Positions 17,242-27,090 of a stretch of DNA of 64,000 nt are shown in pieces. A model generated the notes under the pieces. The model was given only the letters and a program-made list of their open reading frames with translations, made no database searches and was not told the DNA's origin. The DNA comes from Pedobacter sp. Bi126 (GTDB lineage: Bacteria > Bacteroidota > Bacteroidia > Sphingobacteriales > Sphingobacteriaceae). The stretch is from the NCBI RefSeq assembly GCF_918698245.1, contig NZ_CAKKMS010000002.1, positions 1-64,000 on the forward strand. The letters are read 5' to 3'. Every line of letters begins with the position of its first letter. The first letter of the stretch is position 1. The position numbers were made by a program, and so were the translations under genes.

Positions 17242-18054
17242 ATGAAAAGGTTTTTAGGGGTGCTGTTGATAATGGGTAGTTACAAAAGTCAAACTTATGC
17301 TGCTACAGATATTAAGTACACTCAAAATATAGATTCGGTTAAAAATATCCCTACAGATTCTCTAGGGCGATGGTACACTGGTCATCCGATTCCAAAAAGA
17401 AAGTTTCAGGCGGCGGCATTTATTGCACCAGTTTTACTTGCTGGTTATGGTTTTGCCGCTGTTTACGATCATGGTGCATTAAAACAACTTGATGTAAGTA
17501 CCAAAGCAGAATTACAGGAAGACCATCCTTTATTTGCAGCTCATGTTGATGACTATATCCAATTTGCACCTGCTGCTGCAGTATACGCACTTAATTTGTC
17601 GGGTATAAAAGGCAAGCATAACTTATTTGATGCTTCGATGTTATATGTCACCTCCGCTGCAATTATGGGTGTTTCTACTCATTTTGTAAAACAGGGCGTA
17701 GGTAGAGCGCGACCAAATGGAAATGGAGAAAATTCTTTTCCCTCCGGGCATACCGCATCTGCATTTATGGCGGCAGAATTTCTACACCAGGAGTATAAAG
17801 AGGTTAACCCATGGATTGGCTATGCCGGTTATTTTGTCGCCACCGCCACCGGAACATTGCGGATGTACAACAACAAACACTGGTTTAGTGATGTGGTGGC
17901 AGGTGCTGGATTTGGGATTGCTTCTACAAAGATATCCTACCTTGTTTATCCATATATCAAAAGCCTTTTTACCACAAAAAAAGATGGGAATTTTACGTTT
18001 ATGCCTTTCCATCAACAAGGTAGCACGGGTTTAATGCTTTCGGGCAGATTTTAG
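17242..18054 (+). CDS. PAP2-family membrane phosphatase
   Basis: 270 residues with an N-terminal signal sequence (MKRFLGVLLIMGSYKSQTYA). The three phosphatase motifs are present: KQGVGRARPNG (KxxxxxxRP), NSFPSGHTASAF (PSGH) and LRMYNNKHWFSDVVAG (Rx5HxxxD). Such enzymes remove phosphate from lipid or undecaprenyl phosphates at the periplasmic face; lipid A phosphatases belong here too. It is 37 nt upstream of the TolC-like gene and all four downstream genes share the strand, so it may be part of the efflux operon. Substrate unknown. Confidence 0.9.
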   Translation: MKRFLGVLLIMGSYKSQTYAATDIKYTQNIDSVKNIPTDSLGRWYTGHPIPKRKFQAAAFIAPVLLAGYGFAAVYDHGALKQLDVSTKAELQEDHPLFAAHVDDYIQFAPAAAVYALNLSGIKGKHNLFDASMLYVTSAAIMGVSTHFVKQGVGRARPNGNGENSFPSGHTASAFMAAEFLHQEYKEVNPWIGYAGYFVATATGTLRMYNNKHWFSDVVAGAGFGIASTKISYLVYPYIKSLFTTKKDGNFTFMPFHQQGSTGLMLSGRF

Positions 18055-18091
18055 TATTGTGCCATATTTTTTGAGTTGAAATCATCCAAAA

Positions 18092-19339
18092 ATGAATATA
18101 AAGTTTAAATACCTGATTTTATGCCTGTTTACTTTTTGGGTAATGGGAGCAGCAGCCCAAGTCCCGTCAAAAAGTCTCGATTATTATTTAAAACAGGTTG
18201 AATTTACAAGTCCGGTACTTAAAGATTTTCAGAACCAACAACGTTCTGCAGGGATAGATAGTTTGATTGTTCGGGCTACCGGAGGGCCGCAGGTTACAGC
18301 CAGTTCTACGGGGATGTATGCGCCAATTGTGCATGGTTATGGTTACGATGAAGTGCTTACCAATGGACAGGCGCTGGAGGCTTTGCTAAACGTAAATTAC
18401 GACCTGTTGAACAGAAAACGGATCAATAACCAGCTCGAGGGGATTAAAATCCAAAGCGATTCCATTAAATATGCAGGGCAACTTTCACTATATGATTTGC
18501 AAAGATCTATTGCCGATCAATATATTCTAGCCTATGCCAGTCAAGAGCAGGTAGATTTTAATCGGGAAGTGGTTACGCTGCTCCAACAAGAAGAAGCACT
18601 GCTTAAAAAATTAACCAGAAGCAATATTTACAAACAATCAGAGTATTTAACTTTTCTGGTTACCTTACAACAACAGCAACTGGTAGTAAAACAGGCCGAA
18701 CTGCAGTTTAAAAATGATTATGCCACGTTAAACTATTTAGCAGGCATTGCCGATACCATACAGGTTAAGTTAACCGATCCCCAATTGCAGACCGCCAGCA
18801 CCTCGATGGATCGAGGCTTTTTTAACAAACGTTTTGATATCGATAGTTTAAAAAACAGCAATCAAAAAAACGCGATCAACTTCAACTATAAGCCCAAACT
18901 TGGGGTGTACGCAAATGGGGGTTATAATTCTTCATTTGTATTGCAGCCATATAAAAATTTTGGGGCAAGTATTGGTTTTACTTTTTCTGTTCCGATTTAC
19001 GATGGCCATCAGAAAAAAATGCAGTATAATAAACTCAGTCTTTCTGCTAAAACCATATCCGGTTATCGCGATTTTTTTGTCCGCCAGCAACAACAACAGC
19101 TAAACCTGATCCGTCAGCAGATTAACCAGACTGAGGCACTCTTTCCAAAAATTGATGAGCAGATCCGTTTTAGCAAGGGTTTGATCGAGGTAGACAGCAA
19201 ATTGATGCATACCGGTGATTTAAAAGTGGCCGATTTTGTTATTGCAATCAACAATTATATGGCCGCTCAAAATTTATTACGCCAAACAAATATTAACCGT
19301 TTAAAACTGATCAACCAATTTAATTACTGGAACCGATAA
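18092..19339 (+). CDS. TolC-family outer membrane efflux protein
   Basis: 415 residues, signal peptide about 1-22 (LCLFTFWVMGAAAQ). The mature part is mostly long amphipathic helices with two internally similar halves, as in TolC-type channels (SLYDLQRSIADQYILAYASQ, and RQQQQQLNLIRQQINQTEAL). The segment FTFSVPIYDGHQKKMQYNKL matches the strand/helix turn of the second half. It connects the inner-membrane pump to the outside. The stop is 2 nt before the adaptor ATG, so it is cotranscribed with the adaptor and pump. Confidence 0.88.
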   Translation: MNIKFKYLILCLFTFWVMGAAAQVPSKSLDYYLKQVEFTSPVLKDFQNQQRSAGIDSLIVRATGGPQVTASSTGMYAPIVHGYGYDEVLTNGQALEALLNVNYDLLNRKRINNQLEGIKIQSDSIKYAGQLSLYDLQRSIADQYILAYASQEQVDFNREVVTLLQQEEALLKKLTRSNIYKQSEYLTFLVTLQQQQLVVKQAELQFKNDYATLNYLAGIADTIQVKLTDPQLQTASTSMDRGFFNKRFDIDSLKNSNQKNAINFNYKPKLGVYANGGYNSSFVLQPYKNFGASIGFTFSVPIYDGHQKKMQYNKLSLSAKTISGYRDFFVRQQQQQLNLIRQQINQTEALFPKIDEQIRFSKGLIEVDSKLMHTGDLKVADFVIAINNYMAAQNLLRQTNINRLKLINQFNYWNR

Positions 19340-19341
19340 TC

Positions 19342-20268
19342 ATGAATAGCTATCTAAAATTAATGTGTAGTGGTATTGCCACGCTGTTTGTTTTTTCGGG
19401 ATGTAATCATTCGGCCCCTGCAGAAACTGTAGATGAGCCTTCGCCAATTACACCTGTTCAGGTGACTACTGTTCGAGATAGTTCTCTTTCAGAATTTGTG
19501 GAACTTTCGGCGGTTTCGGCCTATCTGGAGAAAAGTTTTGTAAAGGCAAATATCAACGGTTATGTAGAAAGTACCCAGGCCATATTGGGCAAGCAGGTGG
19601 GGAGCCATCAACTGTTGTTTAGTTTAATCACCAAAGAAGCAAAATCGATTGGCAATAGCGTAAATAAGCTAGATGCCGGGTTTAAATTTTCTGGTATATC
19701 CAATATCAGGGCAGATCAGGCCGGAACAATTATCCAGGTAAATCATCAGAAAGGAGATTATGTGCAGGATGGGGAAGCTTTGGCTACCATCAGCAACGGC
19801 AATAGTCTTGTTTTTCTGCTCGATCTGCCTTACGAATACAATCAGCTGATTAATCAGAATAGAAGCCTGGTTATCCTCCTACCGGATGGAACCAAAATGA
19901 CCGGAACAGTTTCAGGAACAATGCCTGCTGTAGATTCATCTGCACAGACCCAACGTTATATCCTTAAAGTGGGAGCAGGTAAAGATATTCCTGAAGGTTT
20001 GATTGCGAAAGTGAGGTTAACGAAAGTAAACCATGCACGGGCCCAAATATTGCCAAAATCGGCGGTATTGGCCAACGAGACCGAAGATGAGTTTTGGGTA
20101 ATGAAGCTGATCAACGATTCAACAGCGGTAAGGATAAAAGTGAAAAAAGGCATCGAAAACCAAAATACAATTGAAGTGCTCGATCCTAAATTTTCGAAAA
20201 CCGACCGGATTATTACGGCTGGCAATTATGGAATAGCCGATACCGCCAAAGTTAAAATCCAGAAGTAG
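19342..20268 (+). CDS. Periplasmic adaptor (HlyD/MFP type) of an RND efflux system
   Basis: 308 residues. A lipoprotein signal ends at Cys (FVFSGCNHS, Cys around residue 21), so it is probably lipid anchored. The lipoyl-like fold is seen in ANINGYVESTQAILGKQVGS and again in ADQAGTIIQVNHQKGDYVQD (with almost no coiled coil between), followed by barrel and membrane-proximal parts (AKVRLTKVNHARAQILPKSA, DRIITAGNYGIAD). At 308 residues it is short for the family, mainly because the alpha-hairpin is nearly absent. Its stop is 2 nt before the pump start. Confidence 0.87.
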   Translation: MNSYLKLMCSGIATLFVFSGCNHSAPAETVDEPSPITPVQVTTVRDSSLSEFVELSAVSAYLEKSFVKANINGYVESTQAILGKQVGSHQLLFSLITKEAKSIGNSVNKLDAGFKFSGISNIRADQAGTIIQVNHQKGDYVQDGEALATISNGNSLVFLLDLPYEYNQLINQNRSLVILLPDGTKMTGTVSGTMPAVDSSAQTQRYILKVGAGKDIPEGLIAKVRLTKVNHARAQILPKSAVLANETEDEFWVMKLINDSTAVRIKVKKGIENQNTIEVLDPKFSKTDRIITAGNYGIADTAKVKIQK

Positions 20269-20270
20269 CC

Positions 20271-23200
20271 ATGAACAAGTTTTTCATTTCTCATAAAAAC
20301 CCAATCCTAGCGGTATTGCTCATTATAATGGTTGGCGGAGTATATGCTTTCAGTCAGCTAAAAACAGGGCTTTTTCCAGAAATTACTTTTCCAAAGATCA
20401 AAATTATTGCCGATGCAGAATTACAGCCGGTTGATAAGATGGTGGTTACGGTAACGCGGCCTTTAGAAAATGCGGTAAAACAGGTACCCGATCTTCAATT
20501 GGTTAGAAGTACTACCAGTAGGGGCAGTTGCGAGCTTTCAGCATTTATGAACCCCGGTGCCGATATCGATCTGAGTCAGCAGCGCATAGAATCGCAGATT
20601 GCCAAAATTAGTGCTTCGTTGCCGACTGGGGTTAATATTTCGGTAGAGAAGATGAATCCGTCTATCCTTCCGGTAAGTGGCTACAGTTTAGAAAGCCACA
20701 ATTACTCATCTGCTGAACTGAAAAAAATTGCAACCTATACCGTAAAACCCTTTCTTTCGCAGGTTGATGGCGTTTCTGAGATTCGCGTAATTGGCGGTAA
20801 GAGCAAAGAGTACTGGCTGGAGTTAGATGTACAGAAAATGCAGGCGCTGGGCATTACCCCAGATCAGATAAGCAATGCACTCAGCCAAACCAATTTTATA
20901 AAATCTAACGGCTACCTCACCGATCACAATTACCTGTACCTATCTGTAACCGATGCTACTGTAAAAAACAAAAACGATCTGGAAAATCTGGTGTTGAGCA
21001 GAAAGGGTAACCGGATTATTAAGGTAATGGATGTTGCTAAGGTAAATATTCAGCAGAGTGTAGAATATACGCGCATCAATGCCAACGGGAAAGATGGAAT
21101 CCTGATTGCAGTAATTAAACAGCCCAATGCCAATCTGGTTGATCTTTCTAACGAGATGTTTATCAAAGTAGAACAATTGAAACGCATCCTACCAGCAGGC
21201 GTGAGCGTTAAACCTTATTACGTACAGGCCGATTTTGTAAACGAATCGGTAAAAAGTGTACGCGACAGTTTATTAATCGGTTTGGCATTGGCCATTTTGG
21301 TGGCTATTGTTTTTCTGAGATCGTTCAAAGCAAGTGTTACCATTTTAATCACCATCCCGGTTACGCTTTGTTTAACCATAATTGCACTATATTTTATTGG
21401 GTATTCGCTCAATATCATGACCCTTGGCGCCATTGCAGCAGCCATAGGTTTAATTATAGATGATGCTATAGTGGTGGTAGAGCAGATCCATCGCACACAC
21501 GAAGAACACCCCGAAGAATTGACCATGAGGTTATTGAGCAAGGCGGTGAGTTATCTTTTTCCGGCCATGTTAGGTTCCTCCATCAGTACCATCGTGATAT
21601 TCGTCCCCTTTGTACTGATGACGGGTGTTGCAGGTTCTTATTTTCAGGTGATGACCAATACCATGATCATTACCCTGGTCTGTTCCTTCTTTGTTACCTG
21701 GATAGGTTTACCTGTGATTTATCTTTTGCTTACCCGTAAAGGGGGCAGTCATGCAGCAACCAGCAAAAAAGTAGTCGTACATGAGGTTAAACCGCAAAAC
21801 TGGGTGCGTTATTTTATACAACGACCTTATATCTCGATCATATTTATGCTCGGGCTGATCGCATCGATTCTGCTCGTTTTCCCACGTTTAGAAACCGGAT
21901 TTCTCCCTGAAATGGATGAAGGTAGTATTGTTTTGGATTATGCTTCACCTCCAGGTACGTCGCTTGAAGAAACCGACAGGATGCTTAAACAGGTAGAAAA
22001 GGAGATTGTTAAAATTCCAGATGTTCAGGCGTATTCGCGAAGAACGGGAACACAGATGGGTTTTTTTATTACCGAACCAAATACTGGCGATTACCTGATC
22101 CAGCTAAAGCATAATAGGACAAAAAGTACAGAAGAAGTGATCTCGGAGATCCGCACGCATATCGAAAATACGCAACCTGCATTGGTAATCGACTTCGGGC
22201 AGGTAATTGGTGATATGTTAGGCGATCTAATGAGTTCCACACAACCCGTCGAGGTGAAAATTTTTGGCAATGATCAGGAAAAACTGCAGGTTTTATCTAA
22301 AAAGGTAGCTGATCTGGTCTCGCACGTAGGTGGTACAGCAGATGTGTTTGATGGTATTGTACGCTCCGGGCCAACGGTAAATATTCAACCCAATTTTACT
22401 ATGCTGGCGCAATATGGTGTTAGTCCGGTATCTTTTCAATCGCAGGTCCAAACCGCAATGCAGGGAACTTTAATTGGCGATTTATACGATAAACAACAGC
22501 TTTCACCCATCCGCATGGTTTACCCCGGAAGCAGAACTTTCAGCGTGGCCGATATCAACAAGCTTAAAATTTTCTTGCCTGATGGAACAGCGGTGCCCAT
22601 TCAGCAAATGGCCAGGGTTGATCTTAAAGCAGGAATTGCCGAAGTAGCAAGAGAAAACCTGCAAACCATTGGGGTAGTTACTGCAAGGCTCGATAACCGC
22701 GATCTTGGTAGTGTAATGAAAGACCTTCAGAAAACCGTAAATACCAACGTAAACCTGCCTTCGGGTTATCATATCGAATATGGCGGTGCATATAAAGAAC
22801 AGCAACAATCGTTCTCCGAACTGCTCACCATTCTTATTGCATCGAGTTTGTTGGTGTTTAGTGTAATCTTATTTCTATTCAAAGATTTTAAAATTGCCTT
22901 TCTCATTTTATTGATCTCGGTGCTGGGCATTTCAGGGAGTTATTTAGCCTTGTTTTTAACCCATACACCACTCAATGTGGGCAGTTACACCGGGTTAATC
23001 ATGATTGTGGGTATTATCGGCGAGAATGCCATATTTACTTTTTTACAGTTTAAAAAATCCCTTGCCAAACAAAGTGTTGATGACGCCATAACCTTTGCTA
23101 TTTCCACCCGCTTACGGCCAAAATTAATGACTGCTCTTGGGGCAATTATCGCCTTAATGCCTTTGGCTTTAGGTATAGGAGCTGGTGCACAATTGCATCA

Positions 23201-23294
23201 ACCGTTAGCCATTGCTGTTATTGGTGGTTTTATAGTGGCCATGCCTTTACTGCTCATTGCTTTACCAAGTTTGATCAGGAGAATTTATAAATAG
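20271..23294 (+). CDS. RND efflux permease (AcrB/MexB-CusA type)
   Basis: 1007 residues. Twelve-helix RND architecture: first helix NPILAVLLIIMVGGVYAFSQ, porter domain, then TM helices 2-6 from ~340 (including GLIIDDAIVVVEQIHR with the paired Asp residues of proton-relay helix TM4), second porter domain, and final helices (NVGSYTGLIMIVGIIGENAI, LRPKLMTALGAIIALMPLAL). The overall form fits the HAE-type drug/amphiphile pumps or related heavy-metal pumps; TM4 carries DD as in drug pumps rather than the metal-pump signature, but substrate is not certain. It is the last gene of the operon, with no clear terminator after it. Confidence 0.92.
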   Translation: MNKFFISHKNPILAVLLIIMVGGVYAFSQLKTGLFPEITFPKIKIIADAELQPVDKMVVTVTRPLENAVKQVPDLQLVRSTTSRGSCELSAFMNPGADIDLSQQRIESQIAKISASLPTGVNISVEKMNPSILPVSGYSLESHNYSSAELKKIATYTVKPFLSQVDGVSEIRVIGGKSKEYWLELDVQKMQALGITPDQISNALSQTNFIKSNGYLTDHNYLYLSVTDATVKNKNDLENLVLSRKGNRIIKVMDVAKVNIQQSVEYTRINANGKDGILIAVIKQPNANLVDLSNEMFIKVEQLKRILPAGVSVKPYYVQADFVNESVKSVRDSLLIGLALAILVAIVFLRSFKASVTILITIPVTLCLTIIALYFIGYSLNIMTLGAIAAAIGLIIDDAIVVVEQIHRTHEEHPEELTMRLLSKAVSYLFPAMLGSSISTIVIFVPFVLMTGVAGSYFQVMTNTMIITLVCSFFVTWIGLPVIYLLLTRKGGSHAATSKKVVVHEVKPQNWVRYFIQRPYISIIFMLGLIASILLVFPRLETGFLPEMDEGSIVLDYASPPGTSLEETDRMLKQVEKEIVKIPDVQAYSRRTGTQMGFFITEPNTGDYLIQLKHNRTKSTEEVISEIRTHIENTQPALVIDFGQVIGDMLGDLMSSTQPVEVKIFGNDQEKLQVLSKKVADLVSHVGGTADVFDGIVRSGPTVNIQPNFTMLAQYGVSPVSFQSQVQTAMQGTLIGDLYDKQQLSPIRMVYPGSRTFSVADINKLKIFLPDGTAVPIQQMARVDLKAGIAEVARENLQTIGVVTARLDNRDLGSVMKDLQKTVNTNVNLPSGYHIEYGGAYKEQQQSFSELLTILIASSLLVFSVILFLFKDFKIAFLILLISVLGISGSYLALFLTHTPLNVGSYTGLIMIVGIIGENAIFTFLQFKKSLAKQSVDDAITFAISTRLRPKLMTALGAIIALMPLALGIGAGAQLHQPLAIAVIGGFIVAMPLLLIALPSLIRRIYK

Positions 23295-23384
23295 TAAAGA
23301 GAAGCATTGACTATTGGTTAAGCTTTTTGATAATTAATCTTTACTTATATCTATGGAGGGGATAATTGATTTATTAATCTATAA

Positions 23385-23421
23385 ATTCTATAGGATTTAT
23401 AGAATTAAATATTATATTTGC
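23385..23421 (+). promoter_or_regulatory. Perfect inverted repeat and -7 element upstream of a poly-Cys leader
   Basis: AATTCTATA (23385-23393), spacer GGATT, TATAGAATT (23399-23407) is a 9-bp perfect inverted repeat. It ends 6 nt before TATATTTG (23414-23421), a match to the Bacteroidetes -7 element TAnnTTTG. No good -33 TTTG is present, which suggests activation by a protein bound at the palindrome. Transcription would begin about 8 nt downstream, leaving a short 5' end before the leader ATG at 23444. Confidence 0.6.
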
Positions 23422-23443
23422 CTGCCACCTGCAAATAACGATA

Positions 23444-23536
23444 TGAATAAATTTTACTTTCTTTCATTTTCTACCTACGCTATCCATTGTTCGAATGACC
23501 ATGAATCAATGCGAATGCGTTGTTGTTGCGCGTAAT
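23444..23536 (+). CDS. 30-residue leader peptide ending Met-Arg-Met-Arg-Cys-Cys-Cys-Ala
   Basis: The frame reads MNKFYFLSFSTYAIHC, SNDHES, MRMRCCCA and stops at TAA. It lies 22 nt after the -7 element, so it is the first reading frame on the predicted transcript of the SusCD-sulfatase operon. Three consecutive Cys codons (TGT TGT TGC) right before the stop are very unlikely by chance and match the known logic of cysteine-responsive attenuator peptides, established for polycysteine short frames in mycobacteria. An internal ATG at 23510 would give only MRMRCCCA. The longer upstream ATG at 23354 is rejected because the promoter lies inside that frame. Whether ribosome stalling here controls downstream genes is inference. 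Confidence 0.55.
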
Positions 23537-23583
23537 TATAACTCAATGGCTTTCTAAATGGCCAAACGCTCAACAATAAAGCT

Positions 23584-23602
23584 TTGACTTAACTAGTCAA
23601 AA
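23584..23602 (+). promoter_or_regulatory. Hairpin in the leader after the poly-Cys frame
   Basis: TTTGACT pairs with AGTCAAA around TAACT (7-bp perfect stem), 47 nt after the leader stop codon. It is followed by A-rich rather than U-rich sequence, so it is not a classical intrinsic terminator; it could be an attenuator, a Rho-related or RNA-stability structure. Confidence 0.35.
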
Positions 23603-23622
23603 ACCAAATTTACACCCTTATT

Positions 23623-23757
23623 ATGAACCTTGCCTTATTTTACAGGACATCTCTTGTAATCATTGCTTTATCTGGTTTTTCAAGCCAGATCCGATATTAC
23701 TTAACAGATACGCAGTACAAAATTCATTTGGAAAGAAATGAGCAGGCATGGTATTGA
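23623..23757 (+). CDS. Possible 44-residue small protein in the leader region
   Basis: ATG to TGA frame MNLALFYRTSLVIIALSGFS, then SQIRYYLTDTQYKIHLERNE, QAWY. The first 22 residues are hydrophobic enough for a membrane segment or signal peptide. It lies between the leader peptide and the SusC start, on the same transcript. No family recognised and the length allows chance occurrence. 23295-23384 and 23758-23926 show nothing further. Confidence 0.25.
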   Translation: MNLALFYRTSLVIIALSGFSSQIRYYLTDTQYKIHLERNEQAWY

Positions 23758-23926
23758 TAAAGGAAAAACAAACCATTAAACAATAGGAGGATAGCATATA
23801 AGAATTTTATAAACTATATAAAAACGGGGAAACACAAATGTATCTCCCCTGGATTAAATCATCGAAACAGGTCTTCAATTGGCGTTGGCACCTGAATCAA
23901 TTTACCACTTAACCCTAAACAAAAGT

Positions 23927-26900
23927 ATGCAAAAATTTGAAGAAGTCAGGTGGCCCTATGGGTCGGCTTCGCAAGTCTCGTTACCAGTTTTCGGACAGGA
24001 AAAGCCTGTTCGGCCCAGATTATCAGTCCGTTCCTTACGCGCCTTGGGCCATTTAGGAATGTTGATTATTGCTCAATTTATTTTTTCAATTGCGGTTAAA
24101 GCACAAACCGTACCGCTCATTAACTCTACCCTCAGCGGTTTGGTTACCGATTCGAAAACTAAAGAGCCCATCCCAGGTGTAGTGGTCCGCATTAACGGAA
24201 CTACCCACTCTGCTGCAACCGATAATGAGGGTAAATTTAGGTTCGTAACCGGACAGAAGTTTCCTTACACCTTAACCGTAAGTTACATTGGTTATAAAAC
24301 CATCGAAATCATAGCAAGCGGAAGTCCGATTGAAATTAAACTAGAAGAAGCTGCCAACCAACTCGATAATGTGGTGGTAGTGGGTTATGGCACGCAGAAG
24401 CGAAGCGACATTACAGGTTCTGTTTCTTCCATTTCTAAATCGGCATTGAAACAACCCTTAAGTTCAATAGATCAATTGTTAAAAGGTGCTGCTGCAGGTG
24501 TGCAGGTTACCCAAACATCTGGTCAGCCGGGTGGTGGTGTAAGTATCCGTGTAAGGGGCGGAAGTTCTGTACAAGGTGGAAATGAGCCTTTATATGTGCT
24601 TGATGGATTTCCTTTGTACAACAGTTCGGCTTCGGCAGGTACCTTGAGTGGTACGCCACTTAATCCATTAGCCAGTATCAACCCTTCCGATATTGAAACG
24701 GTTGATATTCTAAAAGATGCTTCTGCAACGGCGATTTATGGATCGAGGGGAGCCAATGGCGTCGTGATCATCACCACTAAAAAAGGAAAAGCAGATCGTA
24801 GTGCGGTTACCTATGAAGGAAGTTATGGCACGCAATCGTTAAGAAAGAAGTTAGACCTCCTAAATGCACACGATTTTGCTTTGCTCCGGAACGATGCTTT
24901 GTACGATACCGATCCAGCCAAAGGCCGTTTCCAGTATTTGAGTCAGGCACAGATTGGCCAGTTAGGAGCAGGAACAGACTGGCAGGCTGAAGCATTCGAA
25001 CGTGCACCAACGCAGAACCATCAACTCACCATAAGTGGTGGTAACCCAAAAACACGTTACCTCATTTCGGGGAACTACTTTGATCAGGATGGTATTTTAA
25101 AGAACACCGATTATTCGAGGATCAGTATCAGGGCCAATGTAGATGCCCAGCCTTTCGAAAAATTTAAAGTAAGTGCAAGTATTACCGGAAGCAAGGCCGA
25201 TGCCAATGTATCTCCCTCGGGGATCATTAATGGCCTGTTGATTATGCCAGCTACCGCTTCTATTTACGATGCTTCTGGTGCTTATACGCTTCGTAATCCT
25301 TTCGAAAATATATTTGCCAACCCAATTGCCTCATTAAAAGAGCAGATCAATAAATCAACCACCAATAAATTTTTGGGAACGGCCTTTGGAGAATACACTA
25401 TTATTGAAGGACTGAATTTAAAAGTATTGCTTGGTGCTGATGTAAACAGTGTGAATGAAAAGAATTATATTCCATCAACCATTTATGAAGGAAGTACCAT
25501 TGGTGGTTCTGCCGGAAAGGGAACTTATAATTCTTATTCCTGGTTAAATGAGAATACCCTTTCGTACAATAAAGCTTTTGGTAAACATGCTTTGGATGCT
25601 GTAATCGGTTTTACACAACAGGAGTTTTCCAGTGAAACCACCAGGGCAAATGCCCAGAAGTTTGTAACCGACGATTTAACCTTTAACAGCCTGCAAAGCG
25701 GTGCAACTTTGGTAGCGCCTTATTCTGATGCCACCAGATGGGTGTTACACTCTTACCTGGCCAGGGTAAATTACAGTTTCGATAACCGTTATTTCCTAAC
25801 CTCGAGTATCCGTGCCGATGGTTCTTCCCGTTTTGGGAAAGGAAACAAATGGGGGTACTTCCCTTCGGCAGCGGCTTCATGGAAAATCAGTAACGAGAAA
25901 TTTTTCGAGTCCGTACAAAAAACAATCAATGAGTTAAAGGTACGTGCCAGTTTCGGTACAACAGGAAACCTGGAGATTGGTCAATACCAGTCTTTGGCAA
26001 CCCTGTACAGTCTCAACTATGTTTTTGGAGGCACTACCGCCACGGGTTTTGCACCTAACCGCATTGCGAACGATAAACTGGGCTGGGAAACTACCCATCA
26101 ATACGATGCTGGCTTAGATGTTGGCTTTTTTAACAACCGCATCCAATTAACGTTAGATGGTTATTACAAGAAGACCAAAGATTTATTGTTAAATGTAGAG
26201 ATCCCCTGGACAACAGGTTATGGTACATCGCTACAGAATTATGGATCGGTATTAAATAAAGGATTCGAAATTGGCCTGAATACCCGCAACCTCACCGGCG
26301 CATTTATCTGGAATACCAATTTAAACTTTTCTGTTAACCGGAATGAAGTGTTGAGCATTGGTAACGGCGCGCAATCGTATATCAGCGGAAACTACATTGT
26401 AAAAGTTGGCGAACCCTTAGGCAGCTTTTATGGCAATGTAACCGATGGAATTTTACAAACCGGGGAAGAAGCGACTAAAGGTAAATATACGGGGAGTGCC
26501 GTGCCAAAACCTGGCGATAGATTGTACAAGGATATTAATGGAGATGGTTTATTTACCACAGCTGCAGATAAAGCCATTATCGGCAATGCACAACCCGATT
26601 TTATTTTTGGCATAACCAACAATTTCGAGTACAAAGGTTTCGATCTGTTAATATTTATACAAGGCTCGTATGGCAACAGTATTTTGAACTCGAATATGCA
26701 AACCCTGGAGCTGTTTACCGGGCAGCAAAATGCCTCGGCTACCGCTTTAAACCGGTGGACACCAAGTAATCCCAGTCAGACCATTCCAAGGGCCAAATTA
26801 GATCCTGCACCTGTATTTTCCGATCGTTTTATCGAAAGCGGTTCTTTCTTAAGGTTAAAAGATGTATCACTGGGTTACACTTTGCCAAAAAAGATCGCTG

Positions 26901-27079
26901 CTAAGGCAAAGTTATCAAATGTATATTTCTATGTAGCCGGGCAGAATTTGCTTACCTGGACAAATTATTCAGGCTTCGATCCCGAAATTACCTCTGGAAG
27001 TAATGTATCGCCAGGAACTGATGCCGGGATTTATCCCATCGCCAGATCGGTTAGGGCTGGTTTAAGGTTAACATTTTAA
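23927..27079 (+). CDS. SusC/RagA-family TonB-dependent outer membrane transporter
   Basis: 1050 residues from the ATG at 23927; a TTG at 23879 in frame is possible but less likely. The long N terminus leads to a signal-like segment (MLIIAQFIFSIAVKAQ). Then come a carboxypeptidase-D-like domain (LSGLVTDSKTKEPIPGVVVR), the SusC plug signature (VVVVGYGTQKRSDITGSVSS, VRGGSSVQGGNEPLYVLDGF, ASATAIYGSRGANGVVIITT) and a beta-barrel ending FYVAGQNLLTWTNYSG and RAGLRLTF. With SusD it imports a ligand too large or scarce to diffuse. The downstream sulfatases suggest a sulfated compound. 11 nt separate it from susD. Confidence 0.95.
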   Translation: MQKFEEVRWPYGSASQVSLPVFGQEKPVRPRLSVRSLRALGHLGMLIIAQFIFSIAVKAQTVPLINSTLSGLVTDSKTKEPIPGVVVRINGTTHSAATDNEGKFRFVTGQKFPYTLTVSYIGYKTIEIIASGSPIEIKLEEAANQLDNVVVVGYGTQKRSDITGSVSSISKSALKQPLSSIDQLLKGAAAGVQVTQTSGQPGGGVSIRVRGGSSVQGGNEPLYVLDGFPLYNSSASAGTLSGTPLNPLASINPSDIETVDILKDASATAIYGSRGANGVVIITTKKGKADRSAVTYEGSYGTQSLRKKLDLLNAHDFALLRNDALYDTDPAKGRFQYLSQAQIGQLGAGTDWQAEAFERAPTQNHQLTISGGNPKTRYLISGNYFDQDGILKNTDYSRISIRANVDAQPFEKFKVSASITGSKADANVSPSGIINGLLIMPATASIYDASGAYTLRNPFENIFANPIASLKEQINKSTTNKFLGTAFGEYTIIEGLNLKVLLGADVNSVNEKNYIPSTIYEGSTIGGSAGKGTYNSYSWLNENTLSYNKAFGKHALDAVIGFTQQEFSSETTRANAQKFVTDDLTFNSLQSGATLVAPYSDATRWVLHSYLARVNYSFDNRYFLTSSIRADGSSRFGKGNKWGYFPSAAASWKISNEKFFESVQKTINELKVRASFGTTGNLEIGQYQSLATLYSLNYVFGGTTATGFAPNRIANDKLGWETTHQYDAGLDVGFFNNRIQLTLDGYYKKTKDLLLNVEIPWTTGYGTSLQNYGSVLNKGFEIGLNTRNLTGAFIWNTNLNFSVNRNEVLSIGNGAQSYISGNYIVKVGEPLGSFYGNVTDGILQTGEEATKGKYTGSAVPKPGDRLYKDINGDGLFTTAADKAIIGNAQPDFIFGITNNFEYKGFDLLIFIQGSYGNSILNSNMQTLELFTGQQNASATALNRWTPSNPSQTIPRAKLDPAPVFSDRFIESGSFLRLKDVSLGYTLPKKIAAKAKLSNVYFYVAGQNLLTWTNYSGFDPEITSGSNVSPGTDAGIYPIARSVRAGLRLTF

Positions 27080-27090
27080 TCTATATCGCA

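Noticed and set aside
21218..21541. 107-residue minus-strand frame in the RND pump gene
   Set aside because: Shadow of the transmembrane region; composition follows codon bias of the real gene.
23354..23536. 60-residue frame starting at ATG 23354 that includes the leader peptide
   Set aside because: The inverted repeat and -7 element lie inside it, so its start would be upstream of transcription; only the part from 23444 is kept.
23879..23926. TTG start of the SusC gene
   Set aside because: The ATG at 23927 gives a full protein with signal segment; nothing supports translation from the TTG.
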